DNA from: an uncultured Lachnospiraceae bacterium
Lineage (GTDB): Bacteria > Bacillota > Clostridia > Lachnospirales > Lachnospiraceae
Assembly: GCA_945929965.1 (NCBI GenBank)
Contig: CAMEOT010000002.1
Location: 62,001 to 126,000 of the forward strand
Length of the DNA stretch: 64,000 bases
Reading direction: 5' to 3'
The stretch's first letter is position 1. Every line of letters begins with the position of its first letter. Positions 34,413 to 44,583 of this stretch are shown piece by piece. The translations under genes and the position numbers were made by a program. The notes under the pieces are model-generated. The model made no database searches, was not told the DNA's origin, and saw only the letters and a program-made list of their open reading frames with translations.

Positions 34413-36158
34413 TTACACGGCAAACTGGCTATTATACAGGTTCGCGTAGAATCCGCCCTGTGCAAGGAGGGTTTCATGGTTGCCCTGTTCGATGATATTG
34501 CCGTCTTTCATTACCAGGATGACATCAGCACTCTGGATGGTGGAAAGACGATGGGCTACGATAAAGCTGGTGCGGCCTTCCATCATCGTGGCAAATGCAT
34601 TCTGGATCTTGATCTCGGTACGGGTATCGATGGAGGAGGTTGCCTCATCGAGGATCAGCATGGGAGGCAGGCACAGCATTACTCTGGTAATGCATAAGAG
34701 CTGTTTCTGTCCCTGGGACAGGCTGCCTCCGTCCTCGGTGATCACGGTGTCATACCCATTGGGCAGGCGTTTAATGAAGCCGTGGGCATGGGAAGCCTTC
34801 GCCGCCCGGATGATCTCCTCTTCTGTGGCATCCGGCTTACCCATGCAGATATTGTCACGGATGGTGCCGGAACGCAGCCAGGTCTCCTGTAATACCATAC
34901 CGTAATTGGTACGGAGGCTTCCTCTGGTGATGTCCCGGATATCGGTGCCGTCCACTTTAATGGAGCCGGAGTTCACATCATAGAATCGCATCAGCAGATT
35001 GATGACGGTGGTCTTACCGCATCCGGTAGGACCTACGATAGCAACTCTCTGACCGGGTTTTACCTGCAGGTTAAAGTTCTGGATCAGCTTCTTCTCCGGT
35101 ACATACTGGAAATATACATCCTTCAGATCTACGTTGCCCTGAGCCTCTTCTAATACTCTTGCATCCGCAGCATCGGGCACCTGGGGTTCCTCGTCGATCA
35201 GTTCGAAGATACGTCCGGCACAGACAAAAGCGTTCTGCAATTCTGTTACCACGCCGGAGATCTCATTGAAGGGCTTGGTGTACTGGTTCGCATAGCTTAA
35301 AAAGCAGGACAGACGACCTACGCTGATACCGCCTTTGATCGCTACAAGCGCACCGAACACACCGACACCTGCATATACCAGACTGTTAACAAAACGGGTC
35401 GCCGGGTTCGTAATGGAGGAGAAAAAGATAGCTTTCAGAGAGCATTTCTGCAATCTGCCGTTGATCTCTCCAAACTTGCTCTTCACCGCTTCTCCTCTGG
35501 AAAAGGTATTTACGATCTTCTGGTTGTCGATCATTTCCTCTATCAGGGAGGTCTGCTCGCCTCTGGTCTCGGACTGCTCCTTGAACATGGAGTAGGTCTT
35601 GGTTGCAATGAATTTTGCCACCAGAAAGGATACCGGAGTGATACATACTACTACCAGTGTGATGGGAACATTGGTCACCAGCATGAATCCCAGCGTACAC
35701 AGGATCGTCAGTACCCCGGTGAATAACTGGGTAAATCCCATCAGCAGACCGTCTGCGAAAGTATCCACGTCCGCAATGACACGACTCACGATATCACCGT
35801 AAGCATGGGCATCCAGATATTTTAAGGGCAGGATCTCCAGCTTCGCAAAAGCATCCGTACGGATATCCCGGATCACATGATAGGTAATATAGTTGTTGCA
35901 GGTGTTCATGATCCACTGGCCTACTGCTGTGATGATCATTGCGATGGCAATTTTTTTCATAACGGCAAAAATACCGGCCATATCTACCTGTCCCTTGCCG
36001 ATGATCAGATCCACCGCATTACCGGTGAGGATAGGGATATATAAGGTCAGTAATACAGTCAGACCTGCTAACAACAGGGAGAGTACCAGTGCCGGTGTAT
36101 ATTTCCGGATATATTTCAATACCCGCTTCATTGTCTCTTTGTTATTTTTCTTCTGCAT
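34413..36158 (-). CDS. Heterodimeric ABC exporter subunit, canonical ATPase site
   Basis: 581 aa, six TM helices then an ATPase: Walker A GPTGCGKTT, signature LSQGQKQL, Walker B MLILDEATSSID with the catalytic Glu, and His in IVAHRLST. Its start overlaps the stop of the partner gene by one base (TAATG), so the two are co-translated. The partner has an Asp in place of the catalytic Glu, the asymmetric arrangement known from TM287/288 and LmrCD. The substrate is unknown. Confidence 0.92.
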   Translation of the reverse strand: MQKKNNKETMKRVLKYIRKYTPALVLSLLLAGLTVLLTLYIPILTGNAVDLIIGKGQVDMAGIFAVMKKIAIAMIITAVGQWIMNTCNNYITYHVIRDIRTDAFAKLEILPLKYLDAHAYGDIVSRVIADVDTFADGLLMGFTQLFTGVLTILCTLGFMLVTNVPITLVVVCITPVSFLVAKFIATKTYSMFKEQSETRGEQTSLIEEMIDNQKIVNTFSRGEAVKSKFGEINGRLQKCSLKAIFFSSITNPATRFVNSLVYAGVGVFGALVAIKGGISVGRLSCFLSYANQYTKPFNEISGVVTELQNAFVCAGRIFELIDEEPQVPDAADARVLEEAQGNVDLKDVYFQYVPEKKLIQNFNLQVKPGQRVAIVGPTGCGKTTVINLLMRFYDVNSGSIKVDGTDIRDITRGSLRTNYGMVLQETWLRSGTIRDNICMGKPDATEEEIIRAAKASHAHGFIKRLPNGYDTVITEDGGSLSQGQKQLLCITRVMLCLPPMLILDEATSSIDTRTEIKIQNAFATMMEGRTSFIVAHRLSTIQSADVILVMKDGNIIEQGNHETLLAQGGFYANLYNSQFAV

Positions 36159-37906
36159 TACCGAACACCTCCTCTCTGTTCAGGGTACTGGGAATAATAG
36201 ATCTCCTGATATACGGTGCAATCCTTTAACAACTCATCATGGGTTCCCATACCTGCGATCTCTCCATCATCCAGAACGATGATCTTGTCCGCATGACGGA
36301 TCGTGGAGGCACGCTGGGATACGATAAAGGTTGTGGTCTTATCTTCCAAAGTACGGATTGCTGCACGGAGTTTTGCATCCGTTGCATAGTCCAGCGCGGA
36401 GGCACTGTCATCCAGGATCAGGATCTCGGGATTTCTGACCAAGGCTCTTGCAATCGTCAGACGCTGTCTCTGTCCACCGGAGAAGTTCTTACCGTTCTGT
36501 GCCACAGTTGCATCTAACTTTCCGGGCTTACCGTCTACCACTTCCGATGCCTGTGCCAGCTCCAGTGCTTTCCACATCTCCTCTTCGGTAGCGTCCGGCT
36601 TGCCCCACTGAAGGTTGCTGCGGATCGTTCCCTTGAACAAGACTGCCTTCTGCGGCACGACGCCGATGCGTCCCCGCAGTTCCTCATCACTCATGGTCCG
36701 GATATCTCTGCCTTCCAACAGGATCTCACCTTCCGTCACCGGATAGAAACCGGGGATCAGATTCACCAGGGAGGTCTTACCGGAACCGGTACCTCCGATG
36801 ATACCTACGGTATCGCCACGGTTTACGGTGAAGTTCATATCCTGCAAAGTAGGTGCACCTGCTCCCTGATAGGTCAGGGATACATGTTTGAAGTCTAAGA
36901 AAGGCGCCTTCTTATCTACCTTATCCGCCAGTTCCTGATCCTGTGCTCCCACATATGCAGCATCTGCGCCGATGTCGAAAACGGAAGCTACACGGTCTGC
37001 ACATGCCAAAGCCTTGGTCATGGTCACGATCAGGTTTGCCAGCTTCACCAGCTCTACCAGAATCTGGTTCATATAGTTGATGATCGCTACCACCTCACCC
37101 TGGCTTAAGTTACCGATATTGACCTGTACGGCACCGGTATAGATCAGAGCAATGATGGCTCCGTTTACAATAATATAGGTCACTGGATTCATGCAGGCGC
37201 TGATCTTGCCTACGAAGATCTGCATGGCCGACAATGCTTCGTTATTCTCCCGGAAGCGGTCCGCTTCCTTTGCTTCCTGGTGGAACGCACGGATGACACG
37301 GACACCGGTCAGGTTCTCTCTGGTAATGCCCAGCACCTGATCCAGCTTGGACTGCACCTTTTTGTACATGGGAATCGTGGATAAAATAATACCGAATACC
37401 ACAACGGACAATAATGGAATTGCCACCACGAAGATCAGTGCACATTTCACATCAATGGTAAACGCCATGATCATGGCACCAAATACGATGATCGGGGAAC
37501 GTAAGAACAGACGTAAGGTCATATTGATACCGGACTGCACCTGGTTCACATCACTGGTCATACGGGTGATCATGGTGGAGGTTCCCGCCTTATCAATATC
37601 CGTAAAGCTCAGATCCTCAATATGATCAAACAATGCCTGGCGCAGCTTGGTAGAAAATCCCACCGCCGCCTTGGCTGCGAAAAACTGTGCCGTAATGGAC
37701 GAAGCCAGTCCCACTACGCCAAGGAGTAACAGGAGCAGTCCCATTTTCCCGATATAACCCATGTTCCGGTTGGAAATACCATAGTCAATAATATTTGCCA
37801 TTACCAGAGGAACCAACAGTTCAAAAAATGCTTCCAGCAACTTGAACAACGGTGCCAGGATAGACTCTTTCTTGTAATCCTTTAGGTACATCATTAATCG
37901 CTTCAT
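36158..37906 (-). CDS. Heterodimeric ABC exporter subunit, degenerate ATPase site
   Basis: About 582 aa; the start MKRLMMYLKD is chosen (GAGGA just upstream) over an ATG seven codons earlier. Six TM helices, then Walker A GGTGSGKTS, signature FSGGQRQR and Walker B ILILDDSASALD, in which the catalytic Glu is Asp; the switch His is Gln (VSQRAST). Both changes mark the non-catalytic half of a heterodimer. It is the upstream partner of 34413-36158 and lies 24 bp after the PPTase gene. Confidence 0.92.
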   Translation of the reverse strand: MKRLMMYLKDYKKESILAPLFKLLEAFFELLVPLVMANIIDYGISNRNMGYIGKMGLLLLLLGVVGLASSITAQFFAAKAAVGFSTKLRQALFDHIEDLSFTDIDKAGTSTMITRMTSDVNQVQSGINMTLRLFLRSPIIVFGAMIMAFTIDVKCALIFVVAIPLLSVVVFGIILSTIPMYKKVQSKLDQVLGITRENLTGVRVIRAFHQEAKEADRFRENNEALSAMQIFVGKISACMNPVTYIIVNGAIIALIYTGAVQVNIGNLSQGEVVAIINYMNQILVELVKLANLIVTMTKALACADRVASVFDIGADAAYVGAQDQELADKVDKKAPFLDFKHVSLTYQGAGAPTLQDMNFTVNRGDTVGIIGGTGSGKTSLVNLIPGFYPVTEGEILLEGRDIRTMSDEELRGRIGVVPQKAVLFKGTIRSNLQWGKPDATEEEMWKALELAQASEVVDGKPGKLDATVAQNGKNFSGGQRQRLTIARALVRNPEILILDDSASALDYATDAKLRAAIRTLEDKTTTFIVSQRASTIRHADKIIVLDDGEIAGMGTHDELLKDCTVYQEIYYSQYPEQRGGVR

Positions 37907-37930
37907 AAAGTCCTCATTTCTATGCATTTT

Positions 37931-38665
37931 CTATGTTTTACTATTTCCCGTTTTCCTTGAATTTAACACTTCTGCTGTTCCGTAGCAGACCGCCAGCGAA
38001 TACCCCGCTTCCAAAATCTGTTCCCGGAAACATATCTTCTTTTCCTTCCATCTGCGCTCGTCGGAAAAGTCTTCTCCCACGACGCTGCCGATTCCCTGTC
38101 CGGTATATTTGCCGTAGGCTTCTTTTCTGCTCCACAAGCGGTAGAACAGCTCGGTCCGTTTCTCTACGTCCGTCTCCTGCAGCAGTTTCCACTCTGCCTT
38201 TGCGAAAAAACGCTCTGCCGTACGATCTTTGAAGGGGACCCATTTTTGGATATCCACTCCCACTTCTCCGTCGCTGACCCCACAGACCACATAGTCTCCG
38301 GAATGAGACAGATTAAATTTCTTCGGAAAATTTACAATCTGCGGTTTGCCCTGTTCTCCATATTCATAGGAAAAAGAGAAGGGGGACGTCTGCTCTCTGA
38401 GCATCCGCGCCTGCAGCACTGCAAGCAGTTCATCCTCTTCCAGGAACAGGATATCGGTATTCTCAATGCCTTCTGTCAGATCCATTGCTATCTTTTGCAA
38501 CAGCATTCCGGCGCCGAGACTGGCTACTTTCGCTCCGGTCCCCTTTAACCGTTCTGTCTTGCTCCGTCGCACCGGATCCACACATTCCAATGCTTCCCGT
38601 AAGAAACTCTGTCTCGTCTCTTCCTCACAGGAATGCAGATGCAATACATAAATTCCTACAGCCAT
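37931..38665 (-). CDS. 4'-phosphopantetheinyl transferase, Sfp type
   Basis: About 244 aa from the chosen start MAVGIYVLHLHS; longer frames reach 38716 but run through the aspS hairpin. Signature motifs: KFNLSHSGDYVVCGVS, VGVDIQ (Mg-binding Asp) and FYRLWSRKEAYGKYTGQGI (Glu and Lys). It transfers phosphopantetheine from CoA to a carrier-protein Ser. Sfp-type enzymes usually serve NRPS, PKS or fatty-acid carrier proteins. No carrier protein is in the window. It lies directly upstream of the heterodimeric exporter, which suggests a secreted product made elsewhere, or a housekeeping AcpS-like role. Confidence 0.9.
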   Translation of the reverse strand: MAVGIYVLHLHSCEEETRQSFLREALECVDPVRRSKTERLKGTGAKVASLGAGMLLQKIAMDLTEGIENTDILFLEEDELLAVLQARMLREQTSPFSFSYEYGEQGKPQIVNFPKKFNLSHSGDYVVCGVSDGEVGVDIQKWVPFKDRTAERFFAKAEWKLLQETDVEKRTELFYRLWSRKEAYGKYTGQGIGSVVGEDFSDERRWKEKKICFREQILEAGYSLAVCYGTAEVLNSRKTGNSKT

Positions 38666-38703
38666 GTCCTTCTCCCGGCAGATCGCCATATCCATCCAAC
38701 ACA

Positions 38704-38737
38704 AAGGCTGTCGCATGAAAATTCCTGCGACAGCCTT
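38704..38737 (-). terminator. Hairpin after aspS
   Basis: A 12-bp perfect stem (AAGGCTGTCGCA and complement) 5 bp after the aspS stop. The minus-strand tail is only weakly T-rich (TTTGTGTTGG), so read-through into the PPTase gene is likely. Confidence 0.65.
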
Positions 38738-38741
38738 ATGA

Positions 38742-40505
38742 TTATTCTTCCGGCTTTGCGGTGATCGCCAGATGCAGTTCGTCTAACTGCTTCTGTTCTA
38801 CCGTGCCCGGTGCTCCCATCATAATATCCATTGCGTTCTTGTTCATCGGGAAAGGAATGATCTCACGGATGCTTTCCTCACCACAGATCAGCATGATCAT
38901 ACGGTCTACGCCGGGAGCGATTCCTGCATGAGGGGGTGCTCCGTAGCAGAATGCATTGTACATGGCAGGGAACTTAGCCTTCACATCGGCTTCACCTAAG
39001 CCCACCAGTTCGAATGCCTTGATCATGATCTCCGGATCATGGTTTCTCACCGCACCGGAGGACAGCTCTACACCGTTGCAGACCAGATCGTACTGGTATG
39101 CCAGGATCTCTAAGGGATCCTGATTGTTCAGCGCGTCCATACCACCCTGGGGCATGGAGAACGGATTATGACAGAATTCCAGTTTTCCGGACTCCTCGCC
39201 GATCTCATACATCGGGAAATCCACGATCCAGCAGAACTCATAGCAATCCTTCTTCATATGTTTCTCGCTGGCTGCACCCAACAGCTTTCTGTATACGCCT
39301 GCTGTCTTCTGTGCTTCCAGCTTCTTGCCTGCAGCAAGACCGACAAAGTCACCGTTCTTAAGACCTAACGCCTTGATGACTTCTTCCTTGCGGTCCTGCA
39401 AGAACTTGGCGATACCGCCTACGAACTCTCCGTTCTCATCTACACGGAACCAGAAGCCCTTGCGTGCAGTCTGTACCTCTACCTCTGCACAGATCGCGTC
39501 GATCTGCTTACGGGTAGCGGTGAAGTCATCTACAACGATAGCCTTTACAGTCTGACCCTCAAAAGCTGCAAAGCCGCAGCCCTGCATTACTTCCGTAGCA
39601 TCTGTCAGCACCAGATCAATACGCAGATCCGGCTTATCGGAGCCGTACTTATCCATAGCCTCCAGATAAGGGATGCGTACGAAAGGCGCCTTGGAAGCTT
39701 CTTTATAAATGCCATACTTTTCAAATACGGGAGGCAGCACCTGCTCTACGATGGAAAATACATCTTCCTGGGAAGCGAATGCCATCTCCATATCTAACTG
39801 ATAGAACTCTCCGGGAGAACGGTCTGCTCTCGCATCCTCATCACGGAAGCAGGGAGCGATCTGGAAATAACGATCAAAACCGGATGCCATCAGGATCTGC
39901 TTGAACTGCTGGGGTGCCTGGGGCAGAGCGTAGAACTTGCCGGGATGATTTCTGGCGGGAACCAGATAATCTCTCGCACCTTCCGGAGAGGAACAGGTCA
40001 GGATAGGAGTCGTGATCTCCATGAAATTCAAAGCATACATTCTCTGACGCAGTTCTGCCACGATCTGGCTTCTCATCACGATATTTTTCTTCATGTTCGG
40101 ATTTCTCAGATCCAGGTAACGGTATTTCAGACGGGCATTCTCGTCTGCATCCTTGGACTGATTGATTTCAAAGGGAAGTGCATTGTAAATACATTTTCCC
40201 AAAATCTCGATCTTGTCTGGCACTACTTCGATCTCACCGGTGGGCAGATTAGTATTTTTGCTGGAACGCTCTCTTACCACGCCTTCCACGGAGATGGTGG
40301 ACTCCTTGTTGATGCCATCCATGACATTCATCATTTCCTCGGTCTCTACTACCAGCTGGGTGGTTCCATAGAAATCACGCAGAATGACAAAGCCAAGATT
40401 TTTGCTGACTTTTCTCATGTTCTCGAACCAGCCGACCAGTGTGACTCTCTCACCGACGTTGCCGATTCGAAGTTCATTACAGTTATGTGTTCTGGACTGA
40501 ATCAT
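38742..40505 (-). CDS. aspS: Aspartyl-tRNA synthetase
   Basis: 587 aa class II synthetase of the bacterial type. N-terminal OB-fold anticodon-binding domain (VGERVTLVGWFENMRKV), motif 2 FRDEDARADRSPGEFYQLDMEM, a bacterial GAD insertion (about 290-420) and motif 3 GIAPGVDRMIMLICG. It charges tRNA-Asp. It follows hisS by 26 bp, the conserved Firmicutes hisS-aspS pair. There is no T-box leader. Confidence 0.97.
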   Translation of the reverse strand: MIQSRTHNCNELRIGNVGERVTLVGWFENMRKVSKNLGFVILRDFYGTTQLVVETEEMMNVMDGINKESTISVEGVVRERSSKNTNLPTGEIEVVPDKIEILGKCIYNALPFEINQSKDADENARLKYRYLDLRNPNMKKNIVMRSQIVAELRQRMYALNFMEITTPILTCSSPEGARDYLVPARNHPGKFYALPQAPQQFKQILMASGFDRYFQIAPCFRDEDARADRSPGEFYQLDMEMAFASQEDVFSIVEQVLPPVFEKYGIYKEASKAPFVRIPYLEAMDKYGSDKPDLRIDLVLTDATEVMQGCGFAAFEGQTVKAIVVDDFTATRKQIDAICAEVEVQTARKGFWFRVDENGEFVGGIAKFLQDRKEEVIKALGLKNGDFVGLAAGKKLEAQKTAGVYRKLLGAASEKHMKKDCYEFCWIVDFPMYEIGEESGKLEFCHNPFSMPQGGMDALNNQDPLEILAYQYDLVCNGVELSSGAVRNHDPEIMIKAFELVGLGEADVKAKFPAMYNAFCYGAPPHAGIAPGVDRMIMLICGEESIREIIPFPMNKNAMDIMMGAPGTVEQKQLDELHLAITAKPEE

Positions 40506-40531
40506 TGCTTTTGCTCCTTCATCTGTTACTT

Positions 40532-41794
40532 TTATCTCTTTAATTCTTCTTTATAGAATTCCACGAATTCTTCGTAGCCTTCCTTATTCAGCTGTTCCTT
40601 CTGGAACTTCTTGTTCTTGTTCATACGGGCTACCAGTACCTGGGTACCGTCCTTACGGGCTTCCTGCGCCTGTGCGATCACTTCACACAGTCTTTCGCCG
40701 CTTACACCCTTCTCGATCAGATATGCCACCTGCTTCGGTCTCGTGGGCACCTGGAAGCCTCTCTCCATGAGCAGCATGATGATACGCTCGAAGCCGATGG
40801 AGAATCCGCAGGCGGGCACATCATTGCCGGTGAATTTACCGACCATCTTGTCGTAACGTCCGCCGCCACCGCAGCTGCCGCCGAATTCCGGCATGGCGAT
40901 CTCAAAAATGGTTCCGGTATAATAAGACATGCCTCTTACCAGCGTAGCGTCGAACACGATCTCGAAATCGGAAGCCTTCGTCGCTCTGACGCTGTCCATG
41001 ATCTCTCTGAGACTCTGGGCGATCTCGGGCTCTAAGAATCCTTCCAGGGTATCCGCCAGATAAGCCACACCGTCCTCGGCACTTTCCAGTCCCTTGAACA
41101 GTTCCAGATACTTGTCTACACATGCCTTGTCAAAACCGTTCTCCAAAAGCTCTGCTTCCACGCCTTCCAGGCCGATCTTATCCATTTTGTCCAGAGTAAT
41201 GAATACGCTGTCATAGGACTCTTCGGGGAATCCGCTGTAAGCAGCCATTGCCTTCAGAATACGACGTTCATTGATACGGATCTGGAAATTTTTAAATCCA
41301 AGCCTGCCCAGTGTGGTGGTGGTCGCCAGGATCAGTTCGATCTCTGCTAAGTTAGACGGCTCACCGAGGATATCGATATCACACTGCATGAACTGACGAT
41401 ATCTTCCTCTCTGGGGTCTGTCCGCTCTCCATACATTGCCCATCTGCAATGCCTTAAAAGGAGAGGGCAGGGATGCCGCGTTGTTGGAATAATAACGTAC
41501 CAAAGGCACCGTCAGGTCATAACGCAGACCACTGTCCACTACCTCTTCCTCTGTGGTTGCGGCTGCCACGTTCAGTTTCTCGCCGCGCTTTAAGATCTTG
41601 AAGATCAGCTTCTCATTGTCGCCGCCCTGCTTACTGCTTAAGTTTGCAATATTTTCCACGCAGGGAGTCTCAATGGAAGTAAAACCGAATTTGCCGTAGG
41701 TGTCCTTGATGACGCTGATCACGTAATCACGGATCTGCATCTCCTCCGGCAGGATATCTTTCATGCCCGTTGTGGGCTTCTTGCTAAGTGCCAT
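40532..41794 (-). CDS. hisS: Histidyl-tRNA synthetase
   Basis: 420 aa class II synthetase. Motif 2 VWRADRPQRGRYRQFMQCD, the HisA-type LVRGMSYYTGTIFEI and motif 3 ACGFSIGFERI are present; the C-terminal 90 residues form the anticodon-binding domain. It is first gene of the hisS-aspS unit, behind a clear promoter (41834-41862) with a short leader, so no T-box control. Confidence 0.97.
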   Translation of the reverse strand: MALSKKPTTGMKDILPEEMQIRDYVISVIKDTYGKFGFTSIETPCVENIANLSSKQGGDNEKLIFKILKRGEKLNVAAATTEEEVVDSGLRYDLTVPLVRYYSNNAASLPSPFKALQMGNVWRADRPQRGRYRQFMQCDIDILGEPSNLAEIELILATTTTLGRLGFKNFQIRINERRILKAMAAYSGFPEESYDSVFITLDKMDKIGLEGVEAELLENGFDKACVDKYLELFKGLESAEDGVAYLADTLEGFLEPEIAQSLREIMDSVRATKASDFEIVFDATLVRGMSYYTGTIFEIAMPEFGGSCGGGGRYDKMVGKFTGNDVPACGFSIGFERIIMLLMERGFQVPTRPKQVAYLIEKGVSGERLCEVIAQAQEARKDGTQVLVARMNKNKKFQKEQLNKEGYEEFVEFYKEELKR

Positions 41795-41833
41795 GGTTTT
41801 CTACCCTTCCGCTCTTGAATTTATATCTTATAT

Positions 41834-41862
41834 ATGATACTTTTTTTCCGTTTGGCTGTCAA
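41834..41862 (-). promoter_or_regulatory. hisS-aspS promoter
   Basis: TTGACA (41857-41862), 17-bp spacer, TATCAT (41834-41839) on the minus strand, about 40 bp before hisS. Confidence 0.8.
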
Positions 41863-41883
41863 CCCTCCCGGTTCCTGCTTTTA

Positions 41884-42459
41884 TTAGAAACAGGTCCCCT
41901 GAATTGTCATAGAAATCCCTACTTTCATGACACCTGCCAGCACCATGACCCAGATGGGATTCATTTTCGTCTTCCGAAGCAGCAGCACACAGATAACGAA
42001 GATCAAGACCATACTCCACTCAGTTCCCGTCAGTAAGATGCTCTCCCCACTTCCCCAGAATGCATCTTTGAGGATCAGTATTCCTGCCGATGCGATCATT
42101 GCCACCACTGCCGGTCTTAAGGACTTCAGTACACCCTGTAACAGATCCAGGTTCCGATACTTCAGGTATAGTCTTGCCAGGATCGTCACGAGGATGCAGG
42201 AAGGCAGAATACATCCGGCCGTTGCCACCATGGCTCCGGGAATCCCGGCAATCTTCATTCCCACAAAAGTAGCGGAATTCACTGCAATGGGTCCCGGTGT
42301 CATCTGAGATATCGTGATCAGATCTGTGAATTCCGACATGGTAAGCCACCCATGGAGCGTGACCACCTGCCCCTGGATCAGCGGCATTGCGGCATAACCG
42401 CCGCCGAAGCTGAACATTCCTATTTGCAGAAAGCTTAAAAATAATTGCAGATAGATCAT
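41884..42459 (-). CDS. Chromate transporter (ChrA) half-size subunit
   Basis: 191 aa, about five to six TM helices. It has the ChrA marks FLQIGMFSFGGGYAAMPLIQ near the N-terminus and ITISQMTPGPIAVNSATFVG. It is one of a pair of half-size ChrA proteins that act together (family knowledge). Its start overlaps the stop of the partner gene by 4 bp. Real substrates in anaerobes are uncertain; the family name does not prove chromate export. Confidence 0.9.
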   Translation of the reverse strand: MIYLQLFLSFLQIGMFSFGGGYAAMPLIQGQVVTLHGWLTMSEFTDLITISQMTPGPIAVNSATFVGMKIAGIPGAMVATAGCILPSCILVTILARLYLKYRNLDLLQGVLKSLRPAVVAMIASAGILILKDAFWGSGESILLTGTEWSMVLIFVICVLLLRKTKMNPIWVMVLAGVMKVGISMTIQGTCF

Positions 42460-43037
42460 TTTCCGGTCCTCCTTTTAGCAAGGAGCGTCCGTGCCACGCC
42501 AAGCAGTCCGCAGACGATCACAATGTAGATCACATTGATCTCCAGAATACATGCTGCCAGAAAAGCTCCTAATAGGATAACAAGTGACATGGGATCTTTT
42601 TCTTTTACGATAGGTGCTCCCATGTCATAGGTCACGGAAGCAATTACGGCTCCCACTCCTGCCTGCATACCCGACAGCATCTGCGCCACAAAGAAGTTAC
42701 TGCGGAATGCATTGTAGCAGATGGAGATCACAGAAATGATAGCAAAAGGGGGCAGGATCGTTCCGAGGATCGCCACCAGTGTCCCCGGGATCCCGGCCAG
42801 CTTGTACCCCACCACGATAGCTCCGTTGACTGCGATCGCACCGGGCGAGGACTGGGCAATGGCCACCAGATCCAGCATTTCGTCTTCTCCGATCCAGTGG
42901 TATTCATCCACGAATTTTTCCTTCATCAGCGTAACGATGACATACCCCCCACCAAAGGTGAATGCACTTAAATATAATGTGGACAGAAATATTTTCCATA
43001 ATCTCTGTCTGTACTTTTGGGTATCTTTTTCCGGCAT
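42456..43037 (-). CDS. Chromate transporter (ChrA) half-size subunit
   Basis: 193 aa partner of the preceding entry, from an ancient duplication: TLYLSAFTFGGGYVIVTLM and VAIAQSSPGAIAVNGAIVVG match the same two ChrA motifs. Five to six TM helices. It is first gene of the pair, 30 bp beyond the terminator of the amino-acid importer. Confidence 0.9.
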   Translation of the reverse strand: MPEKDTQKYRQRLWKIFLSTLYLSAFTFGGGYVIVTLMKEKFVDEYHWIGEDEMLDLVAIAQSSPGAIAVNGAIVVGYKLAGIPGTLVAILGTILPPFAIISVISICYNAFRSNFFVAQMLSGMQAGVGAVIASVTYDMGAPIVKEKDPMSLVILLGAFLAACILEINVIYIVIVCGLLGVARTLLAKRRTGK

Positions 43038-43065
43038 ATCTTATCTCCTGTTTCTGTTAACATGT

Positions 43066-43097
43066 AAAAGCCCTCCGGAGCTCTCCGGAAGGCCCTT
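43066..43097 (-). terminator. Terminator of the second amino-acid importer operon
   Basis: TCCGGAG/CTCCGGA with flanking GGC/GCC pairing and a TTTT tail on the minus strand, 12 bp after the ATPase stop. Confidence 0.8.
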
Positions 43098-43109
43098 TGT
43101 ATCATTTAT

Positions 43110-43871
43110 TTACTCTACATGATGCTCCACCTGTTCAAACGTAAACACATTCAAAAACTGTTTTGCTCTCTCTGTCTTCGGATGTTCAAAAAATTCTTCC
43201 GGAGCAGCTTCCTCCACGATCTTTCCCTGATCAATGAAAATAACTTTATCCGCTACCGCCTTGGCAAACTGCATCTCATGGGTGACGATGAGCATGGTCT
43301 TACCCTGCTTTGCCAGATCCAGCATAACATCCAGCACCTCTCGTACCATCTCCGGATCCAGTGCTGCCGTTACCTCATCGAATAAGAGAATCTCCGGATG
43401 CATACAGAGTGCTCTTACAATGGCTACTCTCTGCTTCTGTCCACCGGACAGCTGTCTGGGATAGCTCTTCGCCTTATCAGCCAGACCTACGCGCGCTAAC
43501 AGCTCCATAGCTTCTTTTCGCACTTCTGCCTTATCACGCTTCTGTACTTTCACAGGTGCCAGCGTAATATTGTCGATCACCGTCAGATGCGGGAACAGTT
43601 CATAGCTCTGGAATACCATGCCGATCTTCTGCCGCAGGGTGGTGATATTTTTGCTGCCCTTACGGATATCCATTCCCTGCAGTTTTATCGTGCCACCCTG
43701 AATGGGCTCCAGTGCATTAATGCATCGAAGCAGGGTACTCTTACCGCAGCCGCTGGGACCTACCACTACCAGTACGTCTCCTTTTTTCACTTCCAGATGA
43801 ATTCCATCGAGAATCTTCTGCCCTTCGTATTCTTTTGTCAGGTTCTCTATTTTCAACAATGTCTCTGCCAT
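43110..43871 (-). CDS. Polar amino-acid ABC importer 2, ATPase subunit
   Basis: 253 aa GlnQ-like ATPase: Walker [11 protein letters not shown]-loop [12 protein letters not shown], signature LSGGQKQR, Walker [13 protein letters not shown], His in IVTHEMQFA. Walker B has Val where most relatives have Pro (DEVT rather than DEPT), a change outside the catalytic residues. It is last gene of the order binding protein, permease, permease, ATPase. Confidence 0.92.
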   Translation of the reverse strand: MAETLLKIENLTKEYEGQKILDGIHLEVKKGDVLVVVGPSGCGKSTLLRCINALEPIQGGTIKLQGMDIRKGSKNITTLRQKIGMVFQSYELFPHLTVIDNITLAPVKVQKRDKAEVRKEAMELLARVGLADKAKSYPRQLSGGQKQRVAIVRALCMHPEILLFDEVTAALDPEMVREVLDVMLDLAKQGKTMLIVTHEMQFAKAVADKVIFIDQGKIVEEAAPEEFFEHPKTERAKQFLNVFTFEQVEHHVE

Positions 43872-43908
43872 GTCTTCACTCCATTCTTATTCCAACCCTG
43901 ATCCATCT

Positions 43909-44583
43909 TTAATTCCATTTCTTTTCCAAAACCCTCGCCAGTACACTGAAGGGCCAGCAGGCAAAGAAATACAAAACGAATACTACAAGGAATACGCCAA
44001 AAGCAGCATTGGGACTGCTCATACGATTCGCCTCAATGATCTGCTGCGCTACTTTTAACATCTCCACTACGCCGATCATCAGTACCAGACTGGTAGTCTT
44101 GATCATACGGGTGATCAGGTTGATAGACAATGGGATCAGTCGCCGCACAGTCTGGGGAATGATGATGTACAGATATGTCTGTATCTTACTAAGTCCCAGT
44201 GCCTCACTGCTTTCATACTGATGCTTCGGGATGCTGATCAGCGCTCCGCGCACCAGATCTCCCATCTCTGCAGTTCCCCACAGGACGAATACGATCACGG
44301 ATGCCACCTCACCGGATAAGTTCCATCCCAGTGCTCTGGTGGAACCGAAATATACGATGAACAATAATACCAGCTGCGGCATGATACGTATGAATTCCAG
44401 ATAGACACGGAAAATCGCTTTCACCACTTTATTTTTTACCGTCATCAGTGCCCCTACCAGAATACCCAGGGGCATACTGATCAGAATGGACACAATACTG
44501 ATCTTCATGGCTACCCACAATCCCTGTAAGAGGCGGAGCATATTTGTGCCTTTGAATAAAACATCAATCCCCAAATCCGGCAT
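43909..44583 (-). CDS. Polar amino-acid ABC importer 2, permease B
   Basis: 224 aa HisM-family membrane protein with about five TM helices and the ATPase-docking loop YESSEALGLSKIQTYLYIIIPQ. It overlaps the end of the other permease gene by 20 bp, in keeping with a heterodimeric channel made by translational coupling. Confidence 0.9.
   Translation of the reverse strand: MPDLGIDVLFKGTNMLRLLQGLWVAMKISIVSILISMPLGILVGALMTVKNKVVKAIFRVYLEFIRIMPQLVLLFIVYFGSTRALGWNLSGEVASVIVFVLWGTAEMGDLVRGALISIPKHQYESSEALGLSKIQTYLYIIIPQTVRRLIPLSINLITRMIKTTSLVLMIGVVEMLKVAQQIIEANRMSSPNAAFGVFLVVFVLYFFACWPFSVLARVLEKKWN

Noticed and set aside
41795..41883. T-box leader ahead of hisS-aspS
   Set aside because: The leader is too short and lacks the T-box sequence; a plain promoter is present.
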